This document shows, one piece after another, positions 7,768-14,737 of a stretch of DNA of 64,000 bases. A program made the position numbers and the translations under genes. The DNA comes from an uncultured Paraprevotella sp. (GTDB taxonomy: Bacteria > Bacteroidota > Bacteroidia > Bacteroidales > Bacteroidaceae), in NCBI GenBank assembly GCA_910586505.1, contig CAJUGV010000005.1:62001-126000 (forward strand), given 5' to 3'. The notes under the pieces are model-generated. The model saw nothing but the letters and a program-made list of their open reading frames with translations, searched no databases and had not been told where the DNA came from. Within the stretch, counting starts at the first letter, position 1; every line of letters begins with the position of its first letter.

Positions 7768-8310
7768 ATGAATGGAAAGTTCCTCTTGTCGTGGGTGTTG
7801 AGTGTGGTTGTTTTATCAGTTTCGGCTCAACAGAAGTATGTGGATAATTTGATGAAACCTGTCGACGGACAAGGTACTGTGCGTGTCATTCAGGATGCCG
7901 AGATTACCCGAATGGTAAACGGTACGGCGAAGAAAAGTGAGAAGTCGGCTTCGGCTACGGAAACCGGACATCTGTCTGGCGCATCGTCGGAGGCGGAAGG
8001 CGGAAAGTCTGCAACAATGAATGGCAAGTATGTACGCAAGATAAAGGCCAATGGCTACCGGATTCAGGTATATGCCGGAGGTAATTCGCGGACAGCGCGT
8101 CAAGAGGCACAACGAATGGCCGGAAAGGTGAAAAACTATTTCAGCGATATGGCCACATACACACATTTCCAAAGTCCGCGGTGGATTTGCAGAGTCGGTG
8201 ATTTCAGAACTTATGAGGAGGCCGACCAGGCATTGCACGAGCTTCGGGCTACTAACCAATTTAATGAAGCTTTGATTGTTAAATCCGTAATACAAATACC
8301 TATCTATTGA
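7768..8310 (+). CDS. Exported SPOR-domain protein
   Basis: This 180-residue protein has an N-terminal signal peptide (MNGKFLLSWVLSVVVLSVSAQ) and a C-terminal SPOR domain over roughly residues 92-175 (YRIQVYAGGNSRTARQEAQ and later WICRVGDFRTYEEADQALHEL). SPOR domains bind peptidoglycan stripped of stem peptides, so a role at division sites or in envelope maintenance is likely. The linker between signal and SPOR domain is Ser/Ala/Glu-rich and probably disordered. It sits 7 bases before folE and so probably shares a transcript with it. Confidence 0.88.
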   Translation: MNGKFLLSWVLSVVVLSVSAQQKYVDNLMKPVDGQGTVRVIQDAEITRMVNGTAKKSEKSASATETGHLSGASSEAEGGKSATMNGKYVRKIKANGYRIQVYAGGNSRTARQEAQRMAGKVKNYFSDMATYTHFQSPRWICRVGDFRTYEEADQALHELRATNQFNEALIVKSVIQIPIY

Positions 8311-8317
8311 GTAAAAG

Positions 8318-8905
8318 ATGGAATGTCAGGAACAGAATGAGACGGTGCAGCGTGAACTGGAGGCCCATTATAATGCTATTTTGACTTTGCTGGGAGAAGA
8401 TGTCGGTCGCGAGGGATTACTCAAGACACCATATCGGGTGGCCAAGGCTATGCGAACCTTGACGCGTGGATATGAGGAGGATCCGCGGGGAATATTGAAC
8501 TCGGCTAAGTTTAAGGAAGACTATCGCCATATGGTTATCGTGAAGGACATTGACTTCTTCTCCTTGTGCGAACATCACATGTTACCTTTTTATGGTAAGG
8601 TGCATGTGGCCTATATTCCCAATGGTTATATCACCGGATTAAGCAAAATAGCCCGTGTGGTGGACTGTTTCTCTCATCGTCTTCAGGTACAGGAAAGAAT
8701 GACACTACAGATCAAAGAGTGTATTCAGGAAGCATTAAATCCGTTGGGAGTCATGGTAGTGGTGGAAGCCCGTCACATGTGTATGCAGATGCGTGGCGTA
8801 GAGAAACAGAATTCCGTGACAACGACCAGCGATTTTACCGGGGCGTTCAATCAGGCTAAGACACGTGAGGAGTTTTTGAACCTTATTCACCGTGATTCAT
8901 TGTAA
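8318..8905 (+). CDS. folE: GTP cyclohydrolase I
   Basis: This 195-residue enzyme converts GTP to 7,8-dihydroneopterin triphosphate, the first step of folate synthesis. Zinc ligands are visible as C84 and H87 in SLCEHHMLPF and C155 in RHMCMQMRG. The segment YIPNGYITGLSKIARVVDCFSHRLQVQE is family-typical. It lacks the N-terminal extension of eukaryotic enzymes. The folate enzyme dihydroneopterin aldolase is encoded far away at about 52.5 kb, so the pathway genes are scattered. Confidence 0.97.
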   Translation: MECQEQNETVQRELEAHYNAILTLLGEDVGREGLLKTPYRVAKAMRTLTRGYEEDPRGILNSAKFKEDYRHMVIVKDIDFFSLCEHHMLPFYGKVHVAYIPNGYITGLSKIARVVDCFSHRLQVQERMTLQIKECIQEALNPLGVMVVVEARHMCMQMRGVEKQNSVTTTSDFTGAFNQAKTREEFLNLIHRDSL

Positions 8906-9020
8906 CAAAGAATAAAATTAAGAATAAATAGCTGACAGCAGTGGGATCTTGCGATGTTTGGCACTGTAGTTGTTGCTTTGAAGTACAGACATATATGTTT
9001 AATTTAAAACTATTACGAGT

Positions 9021-9503
9021 ATGATTTCAGACAAACTACAGAAAGCTATCAATGAACAGATCATTGCCGAGATGTGGTCGGCTAATTTGTATTTATCCAT
9101 GTCTTTCTTCTTGCAGAAAGAAGGATATGACGGATGCGCAACCTGGATGAAAAAACAATCTCAGGAGGAACTGGAGCATGCATACGATATGGCTGCTTAT
9201 GTAATGAAACGTGGGGGTGTGGCCAAGGTAGATAAGATAGATGTTGTTCCGCAGGAATGGGATGACGTACTGGCCGTTTTTGAAAACGTATACGAACATG
9301 AGTGCCACGTGTCCAAGTTGATCGAGAATGTAGTGAAAATAGCTTCGGAAGAGAAAGACATGGCTTCGCAGGATTTCTTGTGGGGATATGTTCGTGAGCA
9401 GGTAGAGGAAGAAGCTACGGCGCAGGGTATTGTAGAGAAAATCCGTAAGGCTGATAAGGCAGCGTTGTTGTATATAGACGACAAGTTGGGACAGCGAGTA
9501 TAA
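9021..9503 (+). CDS. ftnA: Bacterial non-haem ferritin
   Basis: This 160-residue four-helix iron-storage protein assembles into 24-mer cages that oxidise and store iron, limiting Fenton chemistry. Ferroxidase-centre residues of the FtnA type are in place: E17, E50 and H53 (QEELEHAYDMA), and E94 (NVYEHECH). The WSANLYLSM helix is typical. It stands alone between a 115-base gap after folE and its own terminator. Neighbouring oxidative-stress genes (peroxiredoxin, superoxide dismutase) are elsewhere in the window and not linked. Confidence 0.96.
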   Translation: MISDKLQKAINEQIIAEMWSANLYLSMSFFLQKEGYDGCATWMKKQSQEELEHAYDMAAYVMKRGGVAKVDKIDVVPQEWDDVLAVFENVYEHECHVSKLIENVVKIASEEKDMASQDFLWGYVREQVEEEATAQGIVEKIRKADKAALLYIDDKLGQRV

Positions 9504-9522
9504 ATATGTTTTTTGATATGGG

Positions 9523-9560
9523 CGGGGCCATTCCTTTGTAAAGGGATGGCCCCGTTTTCG
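9523..9560 (+). terminator. Ferritin gene terminator
   Basis: CGGGGCCATTCC pairs with GGGATGGCCCCG across a short AT-rich loop, followed by TTTT (9555-9558). Confidence 0.85.
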
Positions 9561-9636
9561 TTTAAAGGAATTCCCAAGAATGTTAAATATAGAACAATAG
9601 TTCGGGGACGAGGATGTTTTTACTAAATAAATTCCG

Positions 9637-9644
9637 TAATTTTG
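9637..9644 (+). promoter_or_regulatory. Promoter element upstream of the TPP riboswitch
   Basis: TAATTTTG matches TAnnTTTG. A T-rich block lies about 17-20 bases upstream. Transcription from here would start just before the riboswitch at about 9655, as expected. Confidence 0.55.
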
Positions 9645-9653
9645 TCTGTGTAA

Positions 9654-9731
9654 AGACAAAGGGGTGCCCCGTATAGGGCTGAGATTATACCCTCGAACCT
9701 GATGCAGTTCGTACTGCCGTAGGAATTGGAT
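9654..9731 (+). promoter_or_regulatory. TPP (THI-box) riboswitch
   Basis: The leader has the conserved thiamine pyrophosphate aptamer blocks in order: ACAAAGGGGTGCCCC, GGGCTGAGA (CTGAGA at 9679-9684), ACCCTCGAACCTGAT and GCCGTAGGAA. It precedes thiS by about 77 bases, so thiamine pyrophosphate is expected to repress the thiSGHF operon, probably by occluding translation or by early termination. The class is recognised with high certainty; the mode of control is inferred. Confidence 0.95.
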
Positions 9732-9807
9732 TTTCATTATCTTTCCATATCGTCTCTGTGGGCTTCTTTGTATTTACCTCTTGTTATAATGTTAAATAAA
9801 AGATGGT

Positions 9808-10005
9808 ATGAAAATATCGGTAAACAACAAGGAAGTGGAAACGGCTGCCGTTTCATTATCAAAACTTATAGAAGAACTTTCGCTTCCGCTTCAGGGAGTG
9901 GCTGTGGCTGTGGAGAACCGTTTGGTGCCCCGTGCCGCCTGGGCGACTTATGCGTTGTCCGAAGGCATGAAGATTGTGATCGTCAGGGCAGCCTGCGGCG
10001 GATAG
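9808..10005 (+). CDS. thiS: Sulfur carrier protein ThiS
   Basis: This 65-residue ubiquitin-like protein delivers sulfur for thiazole ring formation. Its C-terminal Gly-Gly (ending RAACGG) is adenylated by ThiF and converted to a thiocarboxylate. The beta-grasp pattern starts MKISVNNKEVET and includes PLQGVAVAVENRLVPR, typical of ThiS. It is the first gene under the TPP riboswitch, and thiG follows after 68 bases. In other Bacteroides arrangements thiE and thiC often sit between or near these genes; they are absent here. Confidence 0.93.
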   Translation: MKISVNNKEVETAAVSLSKLIEELSLPLQGVAVAVENRLVPRAAWATYALSEGMKIVIVRAACGG

Positions 10006-10073
10006 AAGTCCGCAGTGCGTGACATCCGCGGAATATAGTAAAAGAAAGTAATAATGTGATAAGACAGAATAGA

Positions 10074-10850
10074 ATGGAAAAGTTAGTCATAGCAGGACGT
10101 GAGTTTGCGTCACGTTTGTTTTTAGGTACGGGTAAATTTGATTCCAATGATCTGATGGCCCGTTCCATTGAGGCTTCCGGTACGGAGATGGTGACCGTGG
10201 CGATGAAGCGCATTGAATTGGAAAACCGGGAGGACGACATGTTGAAACACATCATGCGTCCTGAAATCCAGCTGTTGCCGAATACCTCCGGTGTGAGAAA
10301 TGCCGAAGAAGCCGTTTTTGCCGCTCAAATGGCCCGCGAGGCATTTGGGACAAACTGGTTAAAACTGGAGATCCATCCCGACCCGCGCTATTTGTTGCCC
10401 GACTCTACGGAAACATTAAAGGCTACCGAACAGTTGGTAAAAATGGGCTTTATCGTATTGCCGTATTGTCAGGCTGATCCCACCCTTTGCCGGCATCTGG
10501 AGGAAGCCGGGGCGGCCACGGTCATGCCCTTAGGGGCACCTATCGGAACCAACAAGGGACTCCAGACACGTGATTTCCTGCGTATCATCATCGAACAAGC
10601 CGGAGTTCCGGTCGTGGTGGATGCAGGAATCGGCGCTCCAAGTCATGCCGCGGAAGCAATGGAAATGGGAGCATCGGCTTGCCTCGTCAATACCGCCATT
10701 GCCGTAGCGGGCGATCCCGTGGCGATGGCTGCGGCATTCCGTCAGGCCGTGGAGGCCGGACGTATGGCTTATGAGGCGGGTCTCGGAATTCGTACCGATA
10801 GTTTTGTAGCGGAGGCCAGTTCGCCCCTTACGGCATTCTTGGACGATTAA
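10074..10850 (+). CDS. thiG: Thiazole synthase ThiG
   Basis: This 258-residue TIM-barrel enzyme joins 1-deoxyxylulose 5-phosphate, ThiS thiocarboxylate and dehydroglycine to make the thiamine thiazole. The Schiff-base lysine is K98 in WLKLEIHPD. The N-terminus MEKLVIAGREFASRLFLGTGKF is canonical, so I start at ATG 10074 rather than the in-frame GTG at 10056. The phosphate-binding segment PLGAPIGTNKGL and the DAGIGAPSHAAEAMEMGA motif are intact. dxs, which makes its deoxyxylulose substrate, is also in this window at 42.7-44.6 kb but not linked. Confidence 0.96.
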   Translation: MEKLVIAGREFASRLFLGTGKFDSNDLMARSIEASGTEMVTVAMKRIELENREDDMLKHIMRPEIQLLPNTSGVRNAEEAVFAAQMAREAFGTNWLKLEIHPDPRYLLPDSTETLKATEQLVKMGFIVLPYCQADPTLCRHLEEAGAATVMPLGAPIGTNKGLQTRDFLRIIIEQAGVPVVVDAGIGAPSHAAEAMEMGASACLVNTAIAVAGDPVAMAAAFRQAVEAGRMAYEAGLGIRTDSFVAEASSPLTAFLDD

Positions 10851-10865
10851 AAGGGAGGTTGGGAT

Positions 10866-12002
10866 ATGTTTTCAGACGAACTGGAAAAGATTTCATGGGA
10901 GGAGACAACGGCACGTATCCACTCCAAAACGGATGCAGATGTGCGTTATGCTCTTTCAAAGGAGTATTGTGATGTAGACGATTTTATGGCCCTGCTATCT
11001 CCGGCTGCCGTTCCTTATCTTGAGACGATGGCAAGGCTGAGCCGTAAATATACGGAAGAGCGTTTCGGCAAAACGATGTCCATGTTCATACCTTTATATA
11101 TAACCAACTCCTGTACCAATTCCTGTGTGTATTGCGGATTTCATATCAGTAATCCTATGCCGCGTACGATTTTGACGGAGGAGGAAATCGTCAATGAGTA
11201 CAAGGCTATCAAGAGGCTGGCGCCTTTTGAAAATCTTCTGATTGTGACGGGTGAGAATCCGGCCAAGGCCGGCGTGCCTTATCTGGCGCGTGCTCTCGAC
11301 CTTGCCAAGCCCTATTTCAGTAATCTGAAGATAGAGGTGATGCCCCTTAAGGCGGAAGAGTATGCGGAGTTGAAGATACACGGAATGAACGGGGTGATAT
11401 GCTTTCAGGAGACTTACCATAAAGCCCGTTACAACATATATCATCCGCGCGGTATGAAATCGAAATTCGAGTGGCGTGTCAACGGATTCGACCGCATGGG
11501 GCAGGCCGGTGTGCATTCTATCGGCATGGGAGTGCTTATAGGGCTGGAAAAGGAATGGCGCACGGATGTCACAATGATGGCCTACCATTTGCGTTATTTG
11601 CAGAAGCATTATTGGCGTACGAAATACAGCGTGAACTTCCCGCGGATGCGTCCGTCGGAGAATGGAGGCTTTCAGCCCAATGTGGTGATGAGCGACCGTG
11701 AACTGGCACAAGTGACTTTTGCCATGCGTATCTTTGACCATGATGTGGACATTTCCTATTCCACACGTGAGCCGGCTGGCATACGTGACCATATGGCCAC
11801 GCTGGGAGTGACCACAATGAGTGCGGAAAGCAAGACGGAGCCTGGAGGCTATCATACTTATCCGCAGGCTTTGGAACAGTTTCATGTGAGCGACGAACGT
11901 ACAGCCGTAGAGGTGGAGGCCGCATTGAAAAGGATGGGACGGGAACCGGTGTGGAAAGACTGGGACGCCAGTTTCGATTTGAAATCCTTTTCCCGATGCT
12001 GA
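10866..12002 (+). CDS. thiH: 2-iminoacetate synthase (tyrosine lyase) ThiH
   Basis: This 378-residue radical SAM enzyme cleaves tyrosine to dehydroglycine, the nitrogen source for the thiazole in anaerobes. The 4Fe-4S ligands are C83, C87 and C90 in NSCTNSCVYCG (CxxxCxxC). The C-terminal region carries the ThiH/BATS domain with the YSTREPAGIRDHM segment. Using ThiH rather than the oxygen-dependent ThiO fits an anaerobic lifestyle. It starts 15 bases after thiG and its end overlaps the start of thiF by 7 bases, indicating translational coupling. Confidence 0.97.
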   Translation: MFSDELEKISWEETTARIHSKTDADVRYALSKEYCDVDDFMALLSPAAVPYLETMARLSRKYTEERFGKTMSMFIPLYITNSCTNSCVYCGFHISNPMPRTILTEEEIVNEYKAIKRLAPFENLLIVTGENPAKAGVPYLARALDLAKPYFSNLKIEVMPLKAEEYAELKIHGMNGVICFQETYHKARYNIYHPRGMKSKFEWRVNGFDRMGQAGVHSIGMGVLIGLEKEWRTDVTMMAYHLRYLQKHYWRTKYSVNFPRMRPSENGGFQPNVVMSDRELAQVTFAMRIFDHDVDISYSTREPAGIRDHMATLGVTTMSAESKTEPGGYHTYPQALEQFHVSDERTAVEVEAALKRMGREPVWKDWDASFDLKSFSRC

Positions 12003-12724
12003 ACAGAATGCGAAAGACGGATCATCAAGACGAAAGATATGTCCGGCAGACTATGTTGCCGGAGATCGGTGCCGGAGGTCAGGAGAAGTTACGTCATGCG
12101 CGTGTGCTGATTGTGGGGGCCGGCGGCCTGGGATGCCCTGCGGCTACTTATCTGACCGGAGCGGGCGTCGGGCATGTCGGACTTGTGGATGATGATGTGG
12201 TGACTTATTCCAATCTGCCGCGCCAGGTGCTTTACGCCGAATCCGAGGTGGGAAAGTCCAAAGCCCGGGCGGCGGCTTCCCGGTTGAAGGCAATGAACGG
12301 GGAGGTAGAGGTGGAGGTAATGCCGTTCCGTCTGACTTCCGGTAATGTCCGTAAGATAGTTGGCGACTATGATATCGTGGTGGATGCCTGCGACAATTAT
12401 GCCACCCGTTATCTTTTGAGCGATGTGTGCGGGGAGATGTGCAAACCGTATGTTTACGGTGCCGTAGAGGGATTTTGCGGCCAGGTGTCGGTCTTTTGCC
12501 GGACTTCGTCTTCTAAAACCTACCGCGATCTTTATCCGGAAGACGGGATGGACCAGTGCATGGCGTTGTCATCCAAAGGTGTGGCGGGTATGGCACCGGC
12601 TGTGATAGGCGCGGTACAGGCTCATGAGGTGTTGAAACTGGTATGCGGTTACGGCGAGGTGCTGGAAGGACGTCTTTGGACGATGGATCTGCGTACCATG
12701 CAGTCGTTCGTCATAGAACTTTGA
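11996..12724 (+). CDS. thiF: ThiF/MoeB/HesA-family adenylyltransferase
   Basis: This E1-like enzyme of about 242 residues is expected to adenylate the C-terminal glycine of ThiS. The nucleotide-binding loop is IVGAGGLGCPAA (about residues 39-50), followed by GLVDDDVVTYSNLPRQVLY, with the substrate-facing DACDNYATRYL motif. The frame is open from 11951, but ATG 11996, overlapping the thiH stop, gives the normal family N-terminus ending DERYVRQTMLPEIG. No C-terminal rhodanese domain is present. Context in a thi operon favours ThiF over MoeB. A clear terminator is not visible before the convergent cysteine synthase gene. Confidence 0.9.
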   Translation: MLNRMRKTDHQDERYVRQTMLPEIGAGGQEKLRHARVLIVGAGGLGCPAATYLTGAGVGHVGLVDDDVVTYSNLPRQVLYAESEVGKSKARAAASRLKAMNGEVEVEVMPFRLTSGNVRKIVGDYDIVVDACDNYATRYLLSDVCGEMCKPYVYGAVEGFCGQVSVFCRTSSSKTYRDLYPEDGMDQCMALSSKGVAGMAPAVIGAVQAHEVLKLVCGYGEVLEGRLWTMDLRTMQSFVIEL

Positions 12725-12761
12725 ACGGCTTCCGCCTTGTCCGTCATGGTCTTGCGCCTGT

Positions 12762-13709
12762 CTACAAGGTTGGTCCGTCTGATGCGAACAAAGTGGTGGA
12801 CAAATAGCGTTCGCCTGTGTCGGGCAGTATGACCACAATGGTTTTGTCTTTGTTTTCAGGGCGGCGTGCAAGTTGTAAGGTGGCGTGCAGAGCCGCGCCG
12901 GAAGAGAACCCGGTCAGCAGTCCTTCGTGCCGGGCCAGTAACCGCGAGGCGTGTATGGCGTCTTCGTCTTTTACACGTACTATTTCGTCAGCCAGACTGC
13001 GGTCGAAATTCTTAGGGACGAAACCGGCTCCGATGCCTTGTATCTTGTGTGGTCCGGCTTCACCACCCGAGAGTACGGGCGAGGCATCCGGTTCCACTGC
13101 GATGGCTTTTATTTTCGGATTGTGCTGTTTCAGTCCGCGTGTTGTACCGCTGAATGTTCCTCCTGTGCCGACGCAGGCTACGAATATATCAACCTTCCCG
13201 TCAGTGTCTTCCCATATTTCTTCGGCGGTGGTTTGCAGATGTGCTTCTTTGTTGGCTTGGTTCTCAAACTGTTGCGGGATGAAGGAACCAGGATGTTCCG
13301 CTTTGAGTTCTTCCGCGCGCCGTATGGCTCCCTGCATCCCGTCCTTTCCCGGAGTGAGTACCAGTGTGGCACCTAATGCTTTCAGTAGGTTGCGGCGTTC
13401 GATGCTCATGGTTTCAGGCATGGTGAGTATCAGTCGGTAACCTTTTACGGAGGCAATCCAGGCCAGCCCTATGCCGGTGTTTCCGCTGGTAGGTTCGATG
13501 AGGAGGCCTCCGGGGTGTATCAGCCCTTCTCTTTCAGCCGTTTCTATCATGAAGAGGGCGGCCCGGTCTTTTACGCTTCCGCCGGGATTGAAATATTCGG
13601 CTTTTACGACCACGCGGGCATGCAGGTGCTCTCTTTCTTCCATATGCCTGATTTCGATCATCGGGGTACGGCCTATCAGTTCGGTCAGTGATTGATGAAT
13701 GTTTTCCAT
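12762..13709 (-). CDS. cysK: Cysteine synthase (O-acetylserine sulfhydrylase)
   Basis: This 315-residue fold-type II PLP enzyme makes cysteine from O-acetylserine and sulfide. The PLP lysine is K47 in NPGGSVKDRA. The substrate loop EPTSGNTGIGLA and the phosphate-binding GTGGTFSGTTRGL are intact. The frame stays open upstream to 13790, but ATG 13709 gives the standard family start (MENIHQSLTELIGRTPMIEI). Sulfide use fits a gut anaerobe. The CysK/CysM subclass cannot be separated reliably by eye. It is divergent from the DoxX gene and convergent with thiF. Confidence 0.94.
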   Translation of the reverse strand: MENIHQSLTELIGRTPMIEIRHMEEREHLHARVVVKAEYFNPGGSVKDRAALFMIETAEREGLIHPGGLLIEPTSGNTGIGLAWIASVKGYRLILTMPETMSIERRNLLKALGATLVLTPGKDGMQGAIRRAEELKAEHPGSFIPQQFENQANKEAHLQTTAEEIWEDTDGKVDIFVACVGTGGTFSGTTRGLKQHNPKIKAIAVEPDASPVLSGGEAGPHKIQGIGAGFVPKNFDRSLADEIVRVKDEDAIHASRLLARHEGLLTGFSSGAALHATLQLARRPENKDKTIVVILPDTGERYLSTTLFASDGPTL

Positions 13710-13759
13710 ACTAAATATGTTTTGAATGCCGTTGCATGACAGTTTGTTTGTGTATATGG

Positions 13760-13791
13760 CAAAGTTATGACTTTTGTACCGTATTGTCAAG
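13760..13791 (-). promoter_or_regulatory. Putative cysK promoter
   Basis: The minus strand reads CTTG, 20 bases, then TAACTTTG (13767-13760), a close match to the Bacteroidota TTTG/TAnnTTTG promoter about 50 bases upstream of the start codon. Confidence 0.55.
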
Positions 13792-13854
13792 ATTAAATTG
13801 TTGCATTATGTAGTTATTTAATGTAAAAATGCAATATAAATCGATACTTATTCG

Positions 13855-13862
13855 TACTTTTG
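13855..13862 (+). promoter_or_regulatory. Putative promoter element of the DoxX gene
   Basis: TACTTTTG matches TAnnTTTG, 62 bases upstream of the gene. No TTTG at the usual upstream distance was found. Confidence 0.4.
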
Positions 13863-13924
13863 GTTTCAAGTAAGGCACATAGTGCTGACAGTGTTCTTTT
13901 TTATAACCTTTTAATTAAAACTTA

Positions 13925-14359
13925 ATGAGTATGAATTTTAAAAATCTATTGTTTCCGTCTAAGGCCACTCAAACGGGCTTTTCCCTGTTTCTGTTGGCGA
14001 TGCGTTTGCTGTTCGGTTTGTTGTTGATGACCCACGGCTATGCCAAATTAACCGGTTTTTCCACCATGTCGGCCTCTTTTCCCGATCCTATCGGAATAGG
14101 AAGTAGTTATTCGCTGATGCTGGCCATATTTGCAGAACTGTTCTGTTCGGCAGCATTTGTTTTTGGTTTTCTGTACCGTTTGACTATGATCCCCATGATC
14201 GTAACGATGTCGGTGGCATTCTTCTATGCCCATGGCGGAAGTGTCGCGGCCGGAGAGCTGGCCTTTGTCTATCTGACGGTTTTCGTATTGATGTTTTTGG
14301 CCGGTCCCGGCAAATATTCGGTAGACTATCTGGTCTGGGGAGGTGGAAGGAGAGTATGA
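13925..14359 (+). CDS. DoxX family membrane protein
   Basis: This 144-residue inner-membrane protein has four predicted helices: about residues 19-40 (FSLFLLAMRLLFGLLLMTHG), 62-80, 85-104 and 110-130. The YAKLTGFSTM segment after helix one is a DoxX hallmark. Function in this subgroup is not established; relatives are linked to quinone- or thiol-redox processes. It is a single-gene unit divergent from cysK, with two long hairpins downstream. The unrelated, longer MauE/DoxX protein at 5.6 kb is a different subtype. Confidence 0.88.
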   Translation: MSMNFKNLLFPSKATQTGFSLFLLAMRLLFGLLLMTHGYAKLTGFSTMSASFPDPIGIGSSYSLMLAIFAELFCSAAFVFGFLYRLTMIPMIVTMSVAFFYAHGGSVAAGELAFVYLTVFVLMFLAGPGKYSVDYLVWGGGRRV

Positions 14360-14560
14360 TGCTCCTTGACACGGAATAAGAATTGTATTGGTTTTTCTGA
14401 TGATGATCAGTTCGTGCTTTTATAACGGGTCCTTGTACGGTGCTTGCTGTACATAGGAACTGCTTATCGGAAGGATATTTTGTTAAGTTGTTGATTTACA
14501 TCTTGTTTGAATGTGCTGTCCGACATGGCGCAAAAGCATGAAAAATGAAGAGCATGAAAT

Positions 14561-14608
14561 AAAAAAGTCTTGCGGAAGAAAATAAAAAATACTCCGCAAG
14601 ACTTTTTT
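14561..14608. terminator. Bidirectional hairpin terminator, first of two
   Basis: AAAAAAGTCTTGCGGA (14561-14576) pairs perfectly over 16 bases with TCCGCAAGACTTTTTT (14593-14608). A-tract and T-tract flank the stem, so it can terminate in both directions. Confidence 0.85.
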
Positions 14609-14657
14609 ATATGCTGCGTATAAGCCGGAGAGCCGTGCCGGAAAGTACGGGGATACG

Positions 14658-14707
14658 AAAGATAAAGCATCTTGCCTTTGTGAGGACTGTCAAGATGCTT
14701 TATCTTT
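14658..14707. terminator. Hairpin, second of two, 17-base arms
   Basis: AAAGATAAAGCATCTTG (14658-14674) pairs perfectly with CAAGATGCTTTATCTTT (14691-14707). It lies 31 bases beyond the GH2 stop and probably terminates that minus-strand gene. No long T-run follows beyond the stem itself. Confidence 0.7.
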
Positions 14708-14737
14708 CTATAGTCCCTTTGTAAAGGGTGGCCCTGC

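Larger units (their letters stand above)
14360..14737. other. Intergenic region with two long hairpins
   Basis: No gene is visible in these 378 bases between convergent DoxX and GH2 genes. The right half is occupied by two separate perfect hairpins (14561-14608 and 14658-14707). The left half shows nothing recognisable. Confidence 0.7.
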
